Shown: in pieces, positions 53,017 to 62,659 of the stretch
Layout: every line of letters starts with the position of its first letter
Numbering within the stretch: the stretch's first letter is position 1
Assembly (NCBI GenBank): GCA_021108415.1
Contig: JAIOQX010000002.1
Coordinates: 186,001 to 250,000 of the forward strand
DNA length: 64,000 nucleotides
Direction of reading: 5' to 3'
Origin: Acholeplasmataceae bacterium
Lineage (GTDB): Bacteria > Bacillota_I > Bacilli_A > Acholeplasmatales > Acholeplasmataceae
Notes under the pieces: model-generated
Databases searched by the model: none
Told to the model about the DNA's origin: nothing
Seen by the model: only the letters and a program-made list of their open reading frames with translations
Made by a program: the position numbers and the translations under genes

Positions 53017-53754
53017 CTAAACTGTTTTATTTTTTGATATGATATTACTTAAAAACTTGTAATATAAAAATCCTAAAAATCTTGTCCATAGGTGAATCTT
53101 GCATTTAAAAAAATATGGTTTATCTACATATCCTTTTTCTTCCCAATAGATTTTATCTAGTGGAAGAATCTCTTGAGCAAGAACTTTTTGCGTATGAAAT
53201 TCAAATATTTGTTTCATAGAAGGTCTATATGTTAATAGATTTTCGTGATCAAGGTACTTCTTAAATTTATTAAATATACTTGATTTAAAAGGTTTATCTA
53301 AATTAAATAGTGTTTTGTTTAACTTACCTGCATAGACCATTCCCCATTGAACAGATAAATCTTTAAGATATTTTATAGCATTTTTAGTACCTGTAACTTG
53401 AGTTGTTGTTACAAAAAAGATGGGTTTACCAACTAGTGGTGATCGGTGATACCAAGCACATCCTCGATCAAAGATAACTTTTAAAAGACCCGGGATTTGT
53501 CTTAAATAAATAGGTGTTCCAATGATAATACCATCAGATTCAACCATTTTATCTAATATCATTTGACCATCATCTTTTAGATGACAATCGCCTTTTCTTA
53601 AGCATTGTTCACATCCAGTGCAAGCTTTAATCTCAAATTCTGAGATGTTGACAAAATCAATCTCATCATCTATAAATTCTTCTTGAACTCTTTTTAATAA
53701 ACCATATGTATTTTTCTTTCTTTGACTACCATTAATGATTAATATTTTTGCCAT
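53017..53754 (-). CDS. NAD(P)H-dependent FMN reductase, flavodoxin-like
   Basis: The 245-aa flavoprotein has the flavodoxin fold. The phosphate loop is IINGSQRKKNTYGLL (~5-19), and GTPIYLRQIPGLLKVIFDR (~79-97) is the flavin-contact strand. A Cys-rich insertion CTGCEQCLRKGDC (~46-58) is typical of iron-sulfur flavoprotein relatives and could bind a cluster; the C-terminal ~60 residues are extra. RBS AAAGGAG. It shares strand with the oxidoreductase gene downstream (18-base gap), suggesting a redox pair. Confidence 0.85.
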   Translation of the reverse strand: MAKILIINGSQRKKNTYGLLKRVQEEFIDDEIDFVNISEFEIKACTGCEQCLRKGDCHLKDDGQMILDKMVESDGIIIGTPIYLRQIPGLLKVIFDRGCAWYHRSPLVGKPIFFVTTTQVTGTKNAIKYLKDLSVQWGMVYAGKLNKTLFNLDKPFKSSIFNKFKKYLDHENLLTYRPSMKQIFEFHTQKVLAQEILPLDKIYWEEKGYVDKPYFFKCKIHLWTRFLGFLYYKFLSNIISKNKTV

Positions 53755-53906
53755 CTATATGCTCCTTTGGTTTATCTATACATTTATTATATATCAATTT
53801 ATTCGGTTTTTAAATATTTAATTGATGTCATTTTTAATTGCTTCATTGTTACACTTTATTATTTATGGTAATATATAATCAATTATAAATCTCGGGGTAT
53901 AAGTAT

Positions 53907-54632
53907 ATGATGATTAAAAAAGGAGTCACATTAATTGAATTACTTGCAGTTTTAGTATTAATTGGCATCATTGCTCCAATTTCTGTCGTACTTATTGGAA
54001 ATTTAGTTGAAAACACTCGATTAAAAGCTGATATAAGAACTGTAGAAAACATAAATTATGCAATTAGTTTATATGATGTTGACTATCCTGAAAATAGAAT
54101 TAGTGATCATAGTTATACAAATGAAGAGATATTTAATTTGATCGTTGAGCATGGATATCTATCAGATTATCCTACGATCTCAAGTAAAAACAGCATACTA
54201 GAATGGGATGAAACACTAAAAGTATTTAAATTAAATGTGAGTGGGACTTATATTCCTTTATCTCCATTAGGAGACACTTATGAAGAAATCGCACCTGAGA
54301 TGATAATCTTGATGCAAGAAAAATTCAGTACAACAGGAAGTTATGGAAGAACATGGGGAGATTATCAATATACCGATGTTGGCCTTGATCCAGAAGATTG
54401 GGATGGATATATTCTTCATATCAATTATAGACCTTCTGGTAGCTTATTAAGATTAACACTTGAACCTGGTTATCAATTTGTTTTTGATACTATAGCAGGA
54501 ACAACCATTACCATTCGCTCAAGTTTCAATTGGTCAATCATCTATAATGATCTTGACTCAAATTGGTATTATCATTCTGTGACTCCAGAAAATCAAATAG
54601 ATATAGATACACTTATAGTTGAATTAACATAA
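53907..54632 (+). CDS. Type IV prepilin-like protein (isolated)
   Basis: The 241-aa protein begins with a class III signal: basic KKG then VTLIELLAVLVLIGIIAP (~7-24). Cleavage is expected after Gly6, with the conserved mature Glu5 (Glu11 here), then a membrane helix. The globular part has no disulfide cysteines. Type IV pilin, competence or secretion pseudopilins share this start. No prepilin peptidase, ATPase or platform gene is adjacent. CGGGG lies 9 bases before ATG 53907. A hairpin terminator follows at 54643-54664. Confidence 0.85.
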   Translation: MMIKKGVTLIELLAVLVLIGIIAPISVVLIGNLVENTRLKADIRTVENINYAISLYDVDYPENRISDHSYTNEEIFNLIVEHGYLSDYPTISSKNSILEWDETLKVFKLNVSGTYIPLSPLGDTYEEIAPEMIILMQEKFSTTGSYGRTWGDYQYTDVGLDPEDWDGYILHINYRPSGSLLRLTLEPGYQFVFDTIAGTTITIRSSFNWSIIYNDLDSNWYYHSVTPENQIDIDTLIVELT

Positions 54633-54642
54633 GAAAATAAAT

Positions 54643-54664
54643 AAAAAGCCCAGTAGGGCTTTTT
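54643..54664 (+). terminator. Terminator of the prepilin-like gene
   Basis: Perfect stem AAAAAGCCC/GGGCTTTTT (54643-54651 and 54656-54664) with loop AGTA, ten bases after the stop. The A/T ends let it work on both strands, so it may also serve the convergent gene at 54676. Confidence 0.88.
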
Positions 54665-54675
54665 ATTTGCCTATT

Positions 54676-55077
54676 TTATTTAATTAATTTTTTAAACTCA
54701 TGCACACATTTCTTGTTTTTTACTGCTTGGATATGTGTGATTTTTCCATCTTTATCAATAATTTCAATACTTGGATAAATTAAATTTCTATAAATCTTAA
54801 TGCGATATTTATCTTCAACTTTTCCTAAAATTGAAAGATCAAATACATTTTTCTTATGTTTTAAAAAATAGATGACATCATCTTTAATACAAACTATTTC
54901 AAGGTTTTTTATTTTGCTAAATAAATTTGCAGCTACAGCATTTCTGCCATCTCTAGTCTTATCATTATACCCAGCATACCAGATTTTTCTCTCATCTAAT
55001 AAATCATTACTTATTAAATAATTTTCTAGATCATCGTAATCTGATTTTTCTGATGCGATACTTTTAATAAACTCCAT
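54676..55077 (-). CDS. Hypothetical small cytoplasmic protein
   Basis: The 133-aa acidic-then-basic protein has a helical N-terminus and a beta-rich C-terminus (VCIKDDVIYFLKHKKNVFDL, IKIYRNLIYPSIEII), which could be a PH-like or small barrel fold. No family recognised, no signal or membrane segment. RBS AAAGGGAG is strong. Between the prepilin-like gene (convergent) and the SOUL gene. Confidence 0.65.
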   Translation of the reverse strand: MEFIKSIASEKSDYDDLENYLISNDLLDERKIWYAGYNDKTRDGRNAVAANLFSKIKNLEIVCIKDDVIYFLKHKKNVFDLSILGKVEDKYRIKIYRNLIYPSIEIIDKDGKITHIQAVKNKKCVHEFKKLIK

Positions 55078-55145
55078 AAACTTTCTCCCTTTATGTCTTG
55101 TTTATAAGTATTCTATCATAATTTGCTAAAAAGATAAAACTGTAC

Positions 55146-55658
55146 TTATGATTGTTCAATTTGATATGCTATTTCATTTCGTCTAAACATACCTGGAATA
55201 ATAGGTGGACTATATCTTAAAATATAGCGTCTTGAAATAATTGTTATATTTTCATTTTTCAAGTATTCAATTAACTTTTGATCATACTTTTGATAATTTT
55301 TCTCGATCCATTTACCTCTAAATCTTATAACTGCATATGTTGATGCATTCATTTCATTAATAAACACTTTTTCATCACTTGGCTTTGGTACGTTGTTTTT
55401 ATCATATTTAGAAGGTACATAAAAACCAGTAACCAATGTATCTTTTTCTTCATATGTAACAACTGGTGTTGTCATTGAAATCTTCGTATGTTCTTGATTT
55501 TGACCAGAAATATAGTTAAAAACATTATTAAATCCTGAGTCTTGTCTGATGTTTTGTGTGGTTTGTGTACTTGCTAGTAAAAAATCCTTATACGATCTAA
55601 GTTCAATTTTACCTTCTTTTTTTAGAACCTTATAAGGTAGGGTTTCAATAAAAGCCAT
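55146..55658 (-). CDS. SOUL heme-binding family protein
   Basis: The 170-aa cytoplasmic protein has the SOUL/HBP-type beta barrel: YKVLKKEGKIELRSYKDFL (~8-26), FNNVFNYISGQN (~43-54), KISMTTPVVTYEE (~59-71, the conserved T-P loop) and VPKPSDEKVFINEM (~90-103). Relatives bind heme or other porphyrins and hydrophobic ligands. Single gene with GGAG 8 bases before the ATG. Biological role in this organism unknown. Confidence 0.88.
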   Translation of the reverse strand: MAFIETLPYKVLKKEGKIELRSYKDFLLASTQTTQNIRQDSGFNNVFNYISGQNQEHTKISMTTPVVTYEEKDTLVTGFYVPSKYDKNNVPKPSDEKVFINEMNASTYAVIRFRGKWIEKNYQKYDQKLIEYLKNENITIISRRYILRYSPPIIPGMFRRNEIAYQIEQS

Positions 55659-55751
55659 GACATGATCTCCTTTATAAAGAATTTTGTTTATTTCAATAGT
55701 TTTTTTTGTATATGATTTATCTATTTTAATTATACCACTATATACCTAAAA

Positions 55752-55784
55752 AAAGGCTTAATCCAAATTTTGGATTAAGCCTTT
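55752..55784 (-). terminator. Terminator of the NfeD-flotillin operon
   Basis: A 16-bp perfect stem with core GGCTTAATCC (55752-55767 and 55769-55784) and T-run on the minus strand, 7 bases after the flotillin stop. Confidence 0.88.
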
Positions 55785-55790
55785 GATTAT

Positions 55791-57248
55791 TTATTTCTTC
55801 TTAGTGTCTTTTTTTGTTTCTTCTTTAGGTTCTTCTTTTTTTTCTACTTGAACTTTTACTTCTTTAACCTCTTTTGGGATTTCTTTTCCAAGAAAAGATG
55901 GTAATTCCATACCAGTCATCTTAAATAGATCACTCATAGGAGGAACAGATTTTATTAAACCAGAAGCAAAGTTTGCAGTTGAAGATTTACCTTCAGCATT
56001 TGATCCATTATCCCAAACAGTTACATTATCAAATTTCAAGTTCTTAATAGCTTCTACTTGAATTTGTACTAACGTTTCTAATTTTTCAGCAATTAAGTAT
56101 TGAATTGCTGAATTAGGATCTTTACCTGCTGCTTGAACAAGAGCATTAAAACCTTGTGCTTGTTTAGATAGAATTTCTAATGTACCACGTGCTTCAGCTT
56201 CCATCTTAGAATAAGTACCATCAGCTAACCCTTTAGCTTCTCTTCTTGTTTGTTCAGCTACAGCTTCTGCTTCAATAACTTTCTTTTGCTTATCGATTTC
56301 AGATTTAACAATAACATCAGCTTCTAGAGATGCTTTTTCTCTACTTGCTCTTGCAAGTTCAGCGTTTTGTTCTGCTACATAAGATTCTTCTAATGCTCGT
56401 GCTGCTGCAGTTTTTTCAGCTGCTGTTGCTCTTCTTAATGATTCAGCTTCTGTTTCTCTACGACTTGCATTAGATTGTGATATTTCACCTAATGATTTAT
56501 TTTCACCTTCAATTGCTAGTGCATTTGCAGTTGCAACTCTAATTCTTTGATCTCTAACCGCTTCAGCTTCACCAATAGAACCATCACGATTCTTTTCAGC
56601 AACTGATTTCTTAGCATCATTAATCGCTTTAGCTGCCGCTTCTTTACCTAATGCTTCAATATATCCTGAATCATCGTTAATGTCTGTAACGTTAACATTG
56701 ATTAGACGTAAACCAATCTTCTTTAATTCAGTTTCAACATTATCGCTAACAGCTTCTAAGAACTTATCTCTGTTGGTATTGATTTCTTCAATATCCATTG
56801 TTGCAATAACTAAACGTAATTGACCAAAGATAATATCTTTTGCTAATTCTTGAATTTCAGGTAATTTTAATCCAAGTAAACGTTCTGCAGCATTTTGCAT
56901 TACATTTGATTCTGTAGAAATACCTACTGTAAATCTTGAAGGTACATCAATACGAATGTTTTGACGAGATAATGCTTTCGTTAAATCTACACTAATTGAT
57001 AATGGTGTAAGATCTAAATACTCATAAGCTTGAAAGAATGGATATACAAACTTAGCCCCACCATGAAGACAATTGGCAGACTTAGATGAACCATCTTTAT
57101 TATTACCAACTTTACCATAAATTACTAAAATTTTGTCTGAAGGACATTTTCTAATTCTAGTAACAATGAATACCAAAAACATAACAATAATAACAACTAC
57201 TGCGATAATTAAACCGATTGCGCCTGATGCACTGTAAATTCTAAACAT
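55791..57248 (-). CDS. Flotillin-like SPFH protein (YuaG/FloT-type)
   Basis: The 485-aa membrane-associated scaffold has an N-terminal helix (~10-30), an SPFH/band-7 domain (~35-230, with DKILVIYGKVG and IRIDVPSRFTVGISTE) and an Ala/Glu-rich coiled-coil (~230-400, with repeated EA-type motifs). The C-terminal tail is Lys/Glu-rich. Flotillins gather lipids and proteins in bacterial membrane domains. The gene follows the NfeD gene by 15 bases, the same order as YuaF-YuaG in Bacillus, and ends at a terminator. Confidence 0.93.
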   Translation of the reverse strand: MFRIYSASGAIGLIIAVVVIIVMFLVFIVTRIRKCPSDKILVIYGKVGNNKDGSSKSANCLHGGAKFVYPFFQAYEYLDLTPLSISVDLTKALSRQNIRIDVPSRFTVGISTESNVMQNAAERLLGLKLPEIQELAKDIIFGQLRLVIATMDIEEINTNRDKFLEAVSDNVETELKKIGLRLINVNVTDINDDSGYIEALGKEAAAKAINDAKKSVAEKNRDGSIGEAEAVRDQRIRVATANALAIEGENKSLGEISQSNASRRETEAESLRRATAAEKTAAARALEESYVAEQNAELARASREKASLEADVIVKSEIDKQKKVIEAEAVAEQTRREAKGLADGTYSKMEAEARGTLEILSKQAQGFNALVQAAGKDPNSAIQYLIAEKLETLVQIQVEAIKNLKFDNVTVWDNGSNAEGKSSTANFASGLIKSVPPMSDLFKMTGMELPSFLGKEIPKEVKEVKVQVEKKEEPKEETKKDTKKK

Positions 57249-57263
57249 ATTATTTCCCCTTTT

Positions 57264-57869
57264 TTATATTTTTTTAACAACTAATGTTGTTTCATCAATT
57301 AAATTAACAATTTCTACTTCACTTTTATTTAAAATATCTTCTAAATCATGTGTAATTGCATCAGCTTCAACAAATCGTCCCTGATGATTAAACGTTATTT
57401 TCCCTTTACCTTGAGCTTCTTTAGGAACTCTGATGTAAACAGTTGCAATCTTACCAATAGCTGTTGAATAATCAAGGTTTCCTGCAGATTCTAAATTTAA
57501 AACTGCTCTCATTGCATATGCGATTAAGACAGCCGCAATCATCCCAGAAACAATCCCAATTAATACTGCAACAACAGGATGCATAGATTCTGATAATAGA
57601 TAGACCATCCAAGAGCCAATACTAAAGAATGCTAGGCCACCTCTAATAGTTACAATTCTTAACCCACTAATAGACGCAAACGTATCAGCATTGTAAATAT
57701 CTAAATCTCCAGCATCAATATCACCGTCAAAATCAATATCTCCATCAAAACCTTCCCCACCATCCATACCAATCAACATTAAAATGATAAAAATAATCAT
57801 GATAATCGTTGAGACACTACCAATGACAAATGTTATTTGTTGAAGATCACTTAAGTTTTCCCACCACAT
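57264..57869 (-). CDS. NfeD-like membrane protein (YuaF-type)
   Basis: The 201-aa protein has three predicted helices (~12-32, ~76-96 and ~100-120), an acidic stretch between helix 1 and 2 (repeats of DGDID, ~35-55) and a C-terminal OB-like domain (~135-201, LDYSTAIGKIATVYIRVP). NfeD proteins are partners of flotillins. GAGGAGG precedes the ATG. The Gly-Asp repeats are a notable low-complexity segment; function in NfeD relatives is not known. Confidence 0.9.
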   Translation of the reverse strand: MWWENLSDLQQITFVIGSVSTIIMIIFIILMLIGMDGGEGFDGDIDFDGDIDAGDLDIYNADTFASISGLRIVTIRGGLAFFSIGSWMVYLLSESMHPVVAVLIGIVSGMIAAVLIAYAMRAVLNLESAGNLDYSTAIGKIATVYIRVPKEAQGKGKITFNHQGRFVEADAITHDLEDILNKSEVEIVNLIDETTLVVKKI

Positions 57870-57886
57870 AAAATCCCTCCTCAGTG

Positions 57887-57914
57887 TTTATACTATGTAT
57901 ATATTTTACCACAA
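57887..57914 (-). promoter_or_regulatory. Promoter of the NfeD-flotillin operon
   Basis: -35 TTGTGG, spacer 16 bp, -10 TATAAA on the minus strand; about 18 bases before the ATG. Confidence 0.55.
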
Positions 57915-58041
57915 ATCCTAAATTTATATATGCTTTTTTTATGTGTAATCATGTGATTATTTCTCTGATATAATAGATTTTTTTATGCTTTATTAACAAA
58001 GAAATTCTTTCTTTATATTTAACATATAAACGTTAAATTTT

Positions 58042-58144
58042 TTTTGATATTAGATTGATTTTAAATATCAAAAAAATGAAGTCCATTTTACTTTTGCTCA
58101 TTTAGATTATAAACTAAATAAGTTAAAATATATGACTTCATTTT
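58042..58144 (-). terminator. Tandem hairpins ending the GGDEF/HD-GYP gene
   Basis: An outer long imperfect hairpin pairs AAATGAAGTC with GACTTCATTT (58134-58144 and 58073-58083) and ends in a T-run. A second stem, TTTTTTGATATTT type (58064-58075 with 58042-58053), shares that T-run, so the two may be alternative. Confidence 0.65.
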
Positions 58145-58189
58145 CTGATATGTTCATAAATAATATAAATCAAATCACTTGTATATTAT

Positions 58190-61100
58190 TTATGAGGCTT
58201 TTATCCATGATTTCTTTAATACTTTTTCAACAAAGATTTTGGCTAAACGTTCATCAAACTGAGTTCCTGAACATTTAATAATTTCTTCAATTGCATCTTC
58301 TTGCGATATTTTATCTTTGTATACTCTTTCTGCTGTCATTGCTTCATAAGCATCAATAATACAAATGATTCTTGAAAACATTGGAATTTCAAGTCCTTTT
58401 TTACCACTTGGATATCCTTTTCCATCCCATCTCTCATGATGGTGTAGCGCATGAATAGCTAGATCTGAATATTCATCAGCGGCCCTTAAGATTTGATAAG
58501 ATATTTCAGGATGCGTTTTTATAACTTCATATTCCTCATTTGTTAATCTACCAGGCTTGTTTAATATAGCATCTGGTATGGATATCTTACCAATATCATG
58601 ATACATTCCAGCTTGTTCTAATTCTTTGACATCTTCTTCTTTAAGATTAAGTGCTTCACCCATTTTTTTACAAAGTTGACTAACTTTTATCGAATGAATT
58701 CTTTCTTCAGCATACTTATCTGTTAAAGTCTTTAAAATAGCTTTGATCGCATGATTTCTCATACTTACACCTTCTGTAAGTTTATGACGATACATATTAT
58801 TTTCAGCTGATTTCAATATCTTATCAAGTTCATCATCAACCATTTCACTCTTTATTTCATACCCTATAGCTAGAGATAGATTTACATTTCTGATTTTAAT
58901 TTGTTTAGCCTTATTTCTTATAACCTCTTTAATGTTTTCTAATTCATCTTTTTTAATATCTGGTAATAAGACAGCAAATTCGTCTCCTCCTATACGACAA
59001 GCGATATCTTGCTTACGAGTTGATTGGTTTAAAATATTTGATACTTCCTTTAATACAACATCTCCGATGTTATGTCCAAATGCATCATTAATTATCTTTA
59101 ATCCATTAACATCAACCATCATAACTCCTAATGAATATCTAGCCATTTGATTTAAATCTTTATAGCTTTGAGTGAAAAAACGACGATTATAAAGACCTGT
59201 TAAATAGTCATGGTTACTTAAATATATGACTTCATCTTGTTTTGTCTTTTCAACAGAAATATCAATAAAACTTATAACTACTTCCTTTATGCTTTCATCT
59301 TCATTAAATATAGGTACACCATTGACCTTGGCCCAAACTACTTGGTCATCATGTATATGTTTAATCCCTAATACATAGTCTTTTAGTCTACGCTTAGTCT
59401 TTAAAACGATATTGATTGGATATAAGGATCTCGATAAACTATCTTGATTTTGATCTAAAAATTGGAAATTTTTAGATGTAACTTTTTGACCATTAATTTC
59501 GTCAAATGCTAAACCTAAAAGCTCTTCAGATCGTTTATTAAACGAGATGATTGCTGTATTAGGTGCATGGACAACAACTGCTGCATCTAAATTATCTACT
59601 AGTTGGCGATATCTCATTTCACTTTCTCTTAACTTGTTATTTGCAATGTTAATCTCAGTTATATCACTCACTGTGCAATGAGTTTGCACAAAATCTTGAT
59701 TCGCATTGTATGCTATCGTCCCATCAAATCCGACATCAACTTGCTTACCATTTTTTGTAAGCATCATGAATTCAGAATGAATTGAACCGTTTTTCTTAAA
59801 TGTGCCAAATCTATTTTTAAATGCCTTTTTATATCCTGGAATTAAGAAATCCCCAAACCACTTACCTATAACTTCTTCTTTCTTATATCCAAAAATTTCA
59901 AGCCATTTTTTGTTGACTTCAATGAAGAAGCCTTCACTATTTAAAGATTGATATCCAAATGGAGCATTTTCAAATAAGTTTCTAAATCGTCTTTCACTTA
60001 TTTTTAATTGCTCATGTGCAATTTGCATCTCTGTGATGTCTTCTCCAGAACTCAAAATACCTTGTGTTTGACCATCACTATCAGATAATATGGCATTATA
60101 CCAAGAAATAATTCTTTTTTCACCTTTAGCATTAATAATTGGGTTTACATAATGTTCAATTAAATTATTCTTATCTACAAATACACTTTTAAATACTTCA
60201 TTAACCGATTTTATATTACTTTGAGGAATAAAATTATCGATCCAATTTTTACCAATAATATCTGCTTCATCTAATCCTAGGATCTCACATCCTTTTTTAT
60301 TAATTAATTTGACACAACCTTGATCGTCTAAAACCACAATCATAACACCAGCAATATCTAGATATTTTTGTGCTAGTTCCTTTTCATGCTTTAATAATTT
60401 TTGATTTAATACTCTTTCAGATATATCTCTAAATGTTACAACCACACCTGTTAACTTATCATCTATATACTGTGGATTTGCATTAAATTCAACTTCTAGT
60501 TGCGTTCCATCTTTCTTCCAAAGGACACTTTCCCCAAATCTTCCTTCTTTTCCTTTTAGAACTGCTTGTTCAAGTTCACACGATTTAACAGGATATTCTG
60601 TCCCGTCAGCATGATGATGATGAATTAATTCATGCATATGCTTGCCTATAAAATAGGATTCATTTTCATATCCTAATAGGTTTAAAAAACTTTTATTGAC
60701 AAAAGTACATTGTTGATTTATATCTACACCATATATGCCATCAGTAGTAGAATCTAGGATATGTCTATATTTAGCTTCACTTTCTTTTATTAGATTTAGA
60801 GCTCTTATTCGCTCTGATACATCTCTTGCATAAGCAGTAACACCAATGATATTATTATTTTCATCTTTAATTGGACTATATATAGTTTCAAAAGCCCTAA
60901 TTTCTTTATCTCCATATTCTTGTAGTGTTGTATGTGATATACCTGATAATCCTTTATCATAATTGATCTTAGCTTTAATGATATCTTCTTTAGAAGTCAT
61001 ATGATCAAATAAGTTATCTCCTATTTTAACGTCAGTACCATAAGCCAATTTCATTATATCTATATGTGCTTTATTGAAAAACAAATAATTATAGTTCTTA

Positions 61101-62350
61101 TCTAAAGACACAATAACGATGTCTGCTGGGCTATTTAGGCTTGCTTGTAATAAAACATGTGTATGTTTAAGTTCTTCTAATAAAGAATCAATTTGTTGTT
61201 CTTTTTTATATTTATCGCTATAATCTCTAAACACTAAGACAGCACCAATAATATCACCATTACTTAAAATAATTGGTGCGGCACTATCAGCTATTGGACG
61301 CTCCATTCCATCTTTTGCCTTTAAAATAGTATGATTTGCTAATTCTTGATTTAAGCCTTGTTTAATTACCTTTTCTACAATATTTTCACTTGCTAATCCT
61401 GTAGTCTCGTTATAAATCACAAAAACTTCTTCTATTTTTCTACCTATTGCATCTTCTTGAGTCCATCCTGTTAGATTTTCTGCAATTTTATTCACTAGGG
61501 TTATTTCTCCTAGTCTATTCGTACAAATAACGCCATCACCAACAGAAAGTAACGTAGCTTCAAATAGTAGTCTCTCTTTAGTTAATTGTTCTTTAATTTT
61601 CTTTTCTTCGGTAACATCAAATGCTACACTCATTGCAATTTTTTGATTATCAGAGGTTTCACCAATATATGCTGAATAAAAATCCCACCATAATTGCTTT
61701 TGATCTTTTGTGTGTATTAAAAACTCTCCATCATGTTGAGATTCATTTAAGTTATATAATTGATCGATGAAAGATTTTACGTCATCTTTTTTTGATTTAT
61801 ATGCAGCTTTTGTCCACTTAGTAATTGTAGAAATATCTTTGTGGGTATATCCTGAAAGATTTTGCCATGCTTCACTTAAGTTTAAGATTTTCCCATCATT
61901 ACTATGAATCATAATAGGAATAGGTGCTTTTTGAACCGCATTAAAAAATACATTCTCTAATTTTGAGAAATCTGTTTCTACTTTCATTTTTTGTGTAGTA
62001 TCTGTAAAAATAGTAATAAAGAAATTCTTTTTTAATGAGAATGCTTCTATTTTATACCATTTTTTTAGTGTTTGTGAGTAAGACTCGAAGGTTTTATGTT
62101 TTCCATTTAAAGCGATATCACCATAAACTGAGATCCAATCAAATGGATCTTCTACAATGTTTGGAAGAACATCTAAAACAGTCTTTCCTAAAATTTGTTT
62201 GTTTGAAAGACCGGTAAAAGATTCAAAAGCTGAATTAATTTCTATAAATTTATAATCACAAGGGTTTCCATTTTCATCTAAAATAATTTCATGATAAGCA
62301 TAGCCAATTGGTGAATTATAAAGTATTTCTTTATAAAAATCCTTACTCAT
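58190..62350 (-). CDS. Multi-PAS GGDEF/HD-GYP cyclic-di-GMP protein
   Basis: The 1386-aa cytoplasmic signalling protein has eight PAS-like domains in a row (~10-1030), recognisable by repeats such as LFENAPFGYQSLNSEGFF and ILDSTTDGIYGVD. GGDEF (~1045-1200) is intact with RIGGDEFAVLLPD, and HD-GYP (~1205-1386) has HDIGKISIPDAILNKPG and HHERWDGKGYPSG, the signature metal and GYP residues. It could both make and break c-di-GMP under PAS ligand control. No membrane segment. AAAAGGAG is 6 bases before ATG. It is the last gene before the ABC operon. Confidence 0.95.
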   Translation of the reverse strand: MSKDFYKEILYNSPIGYAYHEIILDENGNPCDYKFIEINSAFESFTGLSNKQILGKTVLDVLPNIVEDPFDWISVYGDIALNGKHKTFESYSQTLKKWYKIEAFSLKKNFFITIFTDTTQKMKVETDFSKLENVFFNAVQKAPIPIMIHSNDGKILNLSEAWQNLSGYTHKDISTITKWTKAAYKSKKDDVKSFIDQLYNLNESQHDGEFLIHTKDQKQLWWDFYSAYIGETSDNQKIAMSVAFDVTEEKKIKEQLTKERLLFEATLLSVGDGVICTNRLGEITLVNKIAENLTGWTQEDAIGRKIEEVFVIYNETTGLASENIVEKVIKQGLNQELANHTILKAKDGMERPIADSAAPIILSNGDIIGAVLVFRDYSDKYKKEQQIDSLLEELKHTHVLLQASLNSPADIVIVSLDKNYNYLFFNKAHIDIMKLAYGTDVKIGDNLFDHMTSKEDIIKAKINYDKGLSGISHTTLQEYGDKEIRAFETIYSPIKDENNNIIGVTAYARDVSERIRALNLIKESEAKYRHILDSTTDGIYGVDINQQCTFVNKSFLNLLGYENESYFIGKHMHELIHHHHADGTEYPVKSCELEQAVLKGKEGRFGESVLWKKDGTQLEVEFNANPQYIDDKLTGVVVTFRDISERVLNQKLLKHEKELAQKYLDIAGVMIVVLDDQGCVKLINKKGCEILGLDEADIIGKNWIDNFIPQSNIKSVNEVFKSVFVDKNNLIEHYVNPIINAKGEKRIISWYNAILSDSDGQTQGILSSGEDITEMQIAHEQLKISERRFRNLFENAPFGYQSLNSEGFFIEVNKKWLEIFGYKKEEVIGKWFGDFLIPGYKKAFKNRFGTFKKNGSIHSEFMMLTKNGKQVDVGFDGTIAYNANQDFVQTHCTVSDITEINIANNKLRESEMRYRQLVDNLDAAVVVHAPNTAIISFNKRSEELLGLAFDEINGQKVTSKNFQFLDQNQDSLSRSLYPINIVLKTKRRLKDYVLGIKHIHDDQVVWAKVNGVPIFNEDESIKEVVISFIDISVEKTKQDEVIYLSNHDYLTGLYNRRFFTQSYKDLNQMARYSLGVMMVDVNGLKIINDAFGHNIGDVVLKEVSNILNQSTRKQDIACRIGGDEFAVLLPDIKKDELENIKEVIRNKAKQIKIRNVNLSLAIGYEIKSEMVDDELDKILKSAENNMYRHKLTEGVSMRNHAIKAILKTLTDKYAEERIHSIKVSQLCKKMGEALNLKEEDVKELEQAGMYHDIGKISIPDAILNKPGRLTNEEYEVIKTHPEISYQILRAADEYSDLAIHALHHHERWDGKGYPSGKKGLEIPMFSRIICIIDAYEAMTAERVYKDKISQEDAIEEIIKCSGTQFDERLAKIFVEKVLKKSWIKAS

Positions 62351-62659
62351 TTTCTCACTCCTTTTTTATATAAAACAATTCATTATTATATACTTACAAA
62401 GACTTAAGATGAGGATCATAAATTGTATATGCATACCTAGCAATAAGCTATTAAATAGATTACTTTACTACTAATTACATATAAAAAAATTATTTTGATT
62501 ATTTTTTATATTTTACCATAATAAATTCTTTTTAAAAAACAATTCTTAGCATTCATGGAAGTTTCTATAATATTTTTAATCTATATTAAAGTTAAAATTT
62601 CTTATATTAAATGAAAAAAGTAGACTTTTTATACTTGTCTACTTTTAAAGTTTACTTCA
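62351..62659. other. Intergenic region upstream of the multi-PAS gene
   Basis: This 309-base AT-rich gap holds the terminator of the ABC operon (62616-62646) and a possible extended -10 (TGGTAAAAT, minus strand 62510-62518) which would leave a leader of about 150 bases for the multi-PAS gene. No ORF, riboswitch or repeat was recognised. Confidence 0.5.
62616..62646 (-). terminator. Terminator of the SsuB/TauB-type operon
   Basis: The stem AAAAGTAGAC/GTCTACTTTT (62616-62625 and 62637-62646) has an 11-base loop and a TTTTTTC tail on the minus strand, 13 bases after the stop. Confidence 0.85.

Larger units (their letters stand above)
57870..58189. other. Intergenic region with promoter and terminator hairpins
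   Basis: This 320-base AT-rich gap holds a minus-strand promoter for NfeD (TTGTGG 57909-57914, 16-bp spacer, TATAAA 57887-57892), and two minus-strand hairpins downstream of the 1386-aa gene (58042-58075 and 58071-58144). No ORF or RNA gene is convincing in it. Confidence 0.6.
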
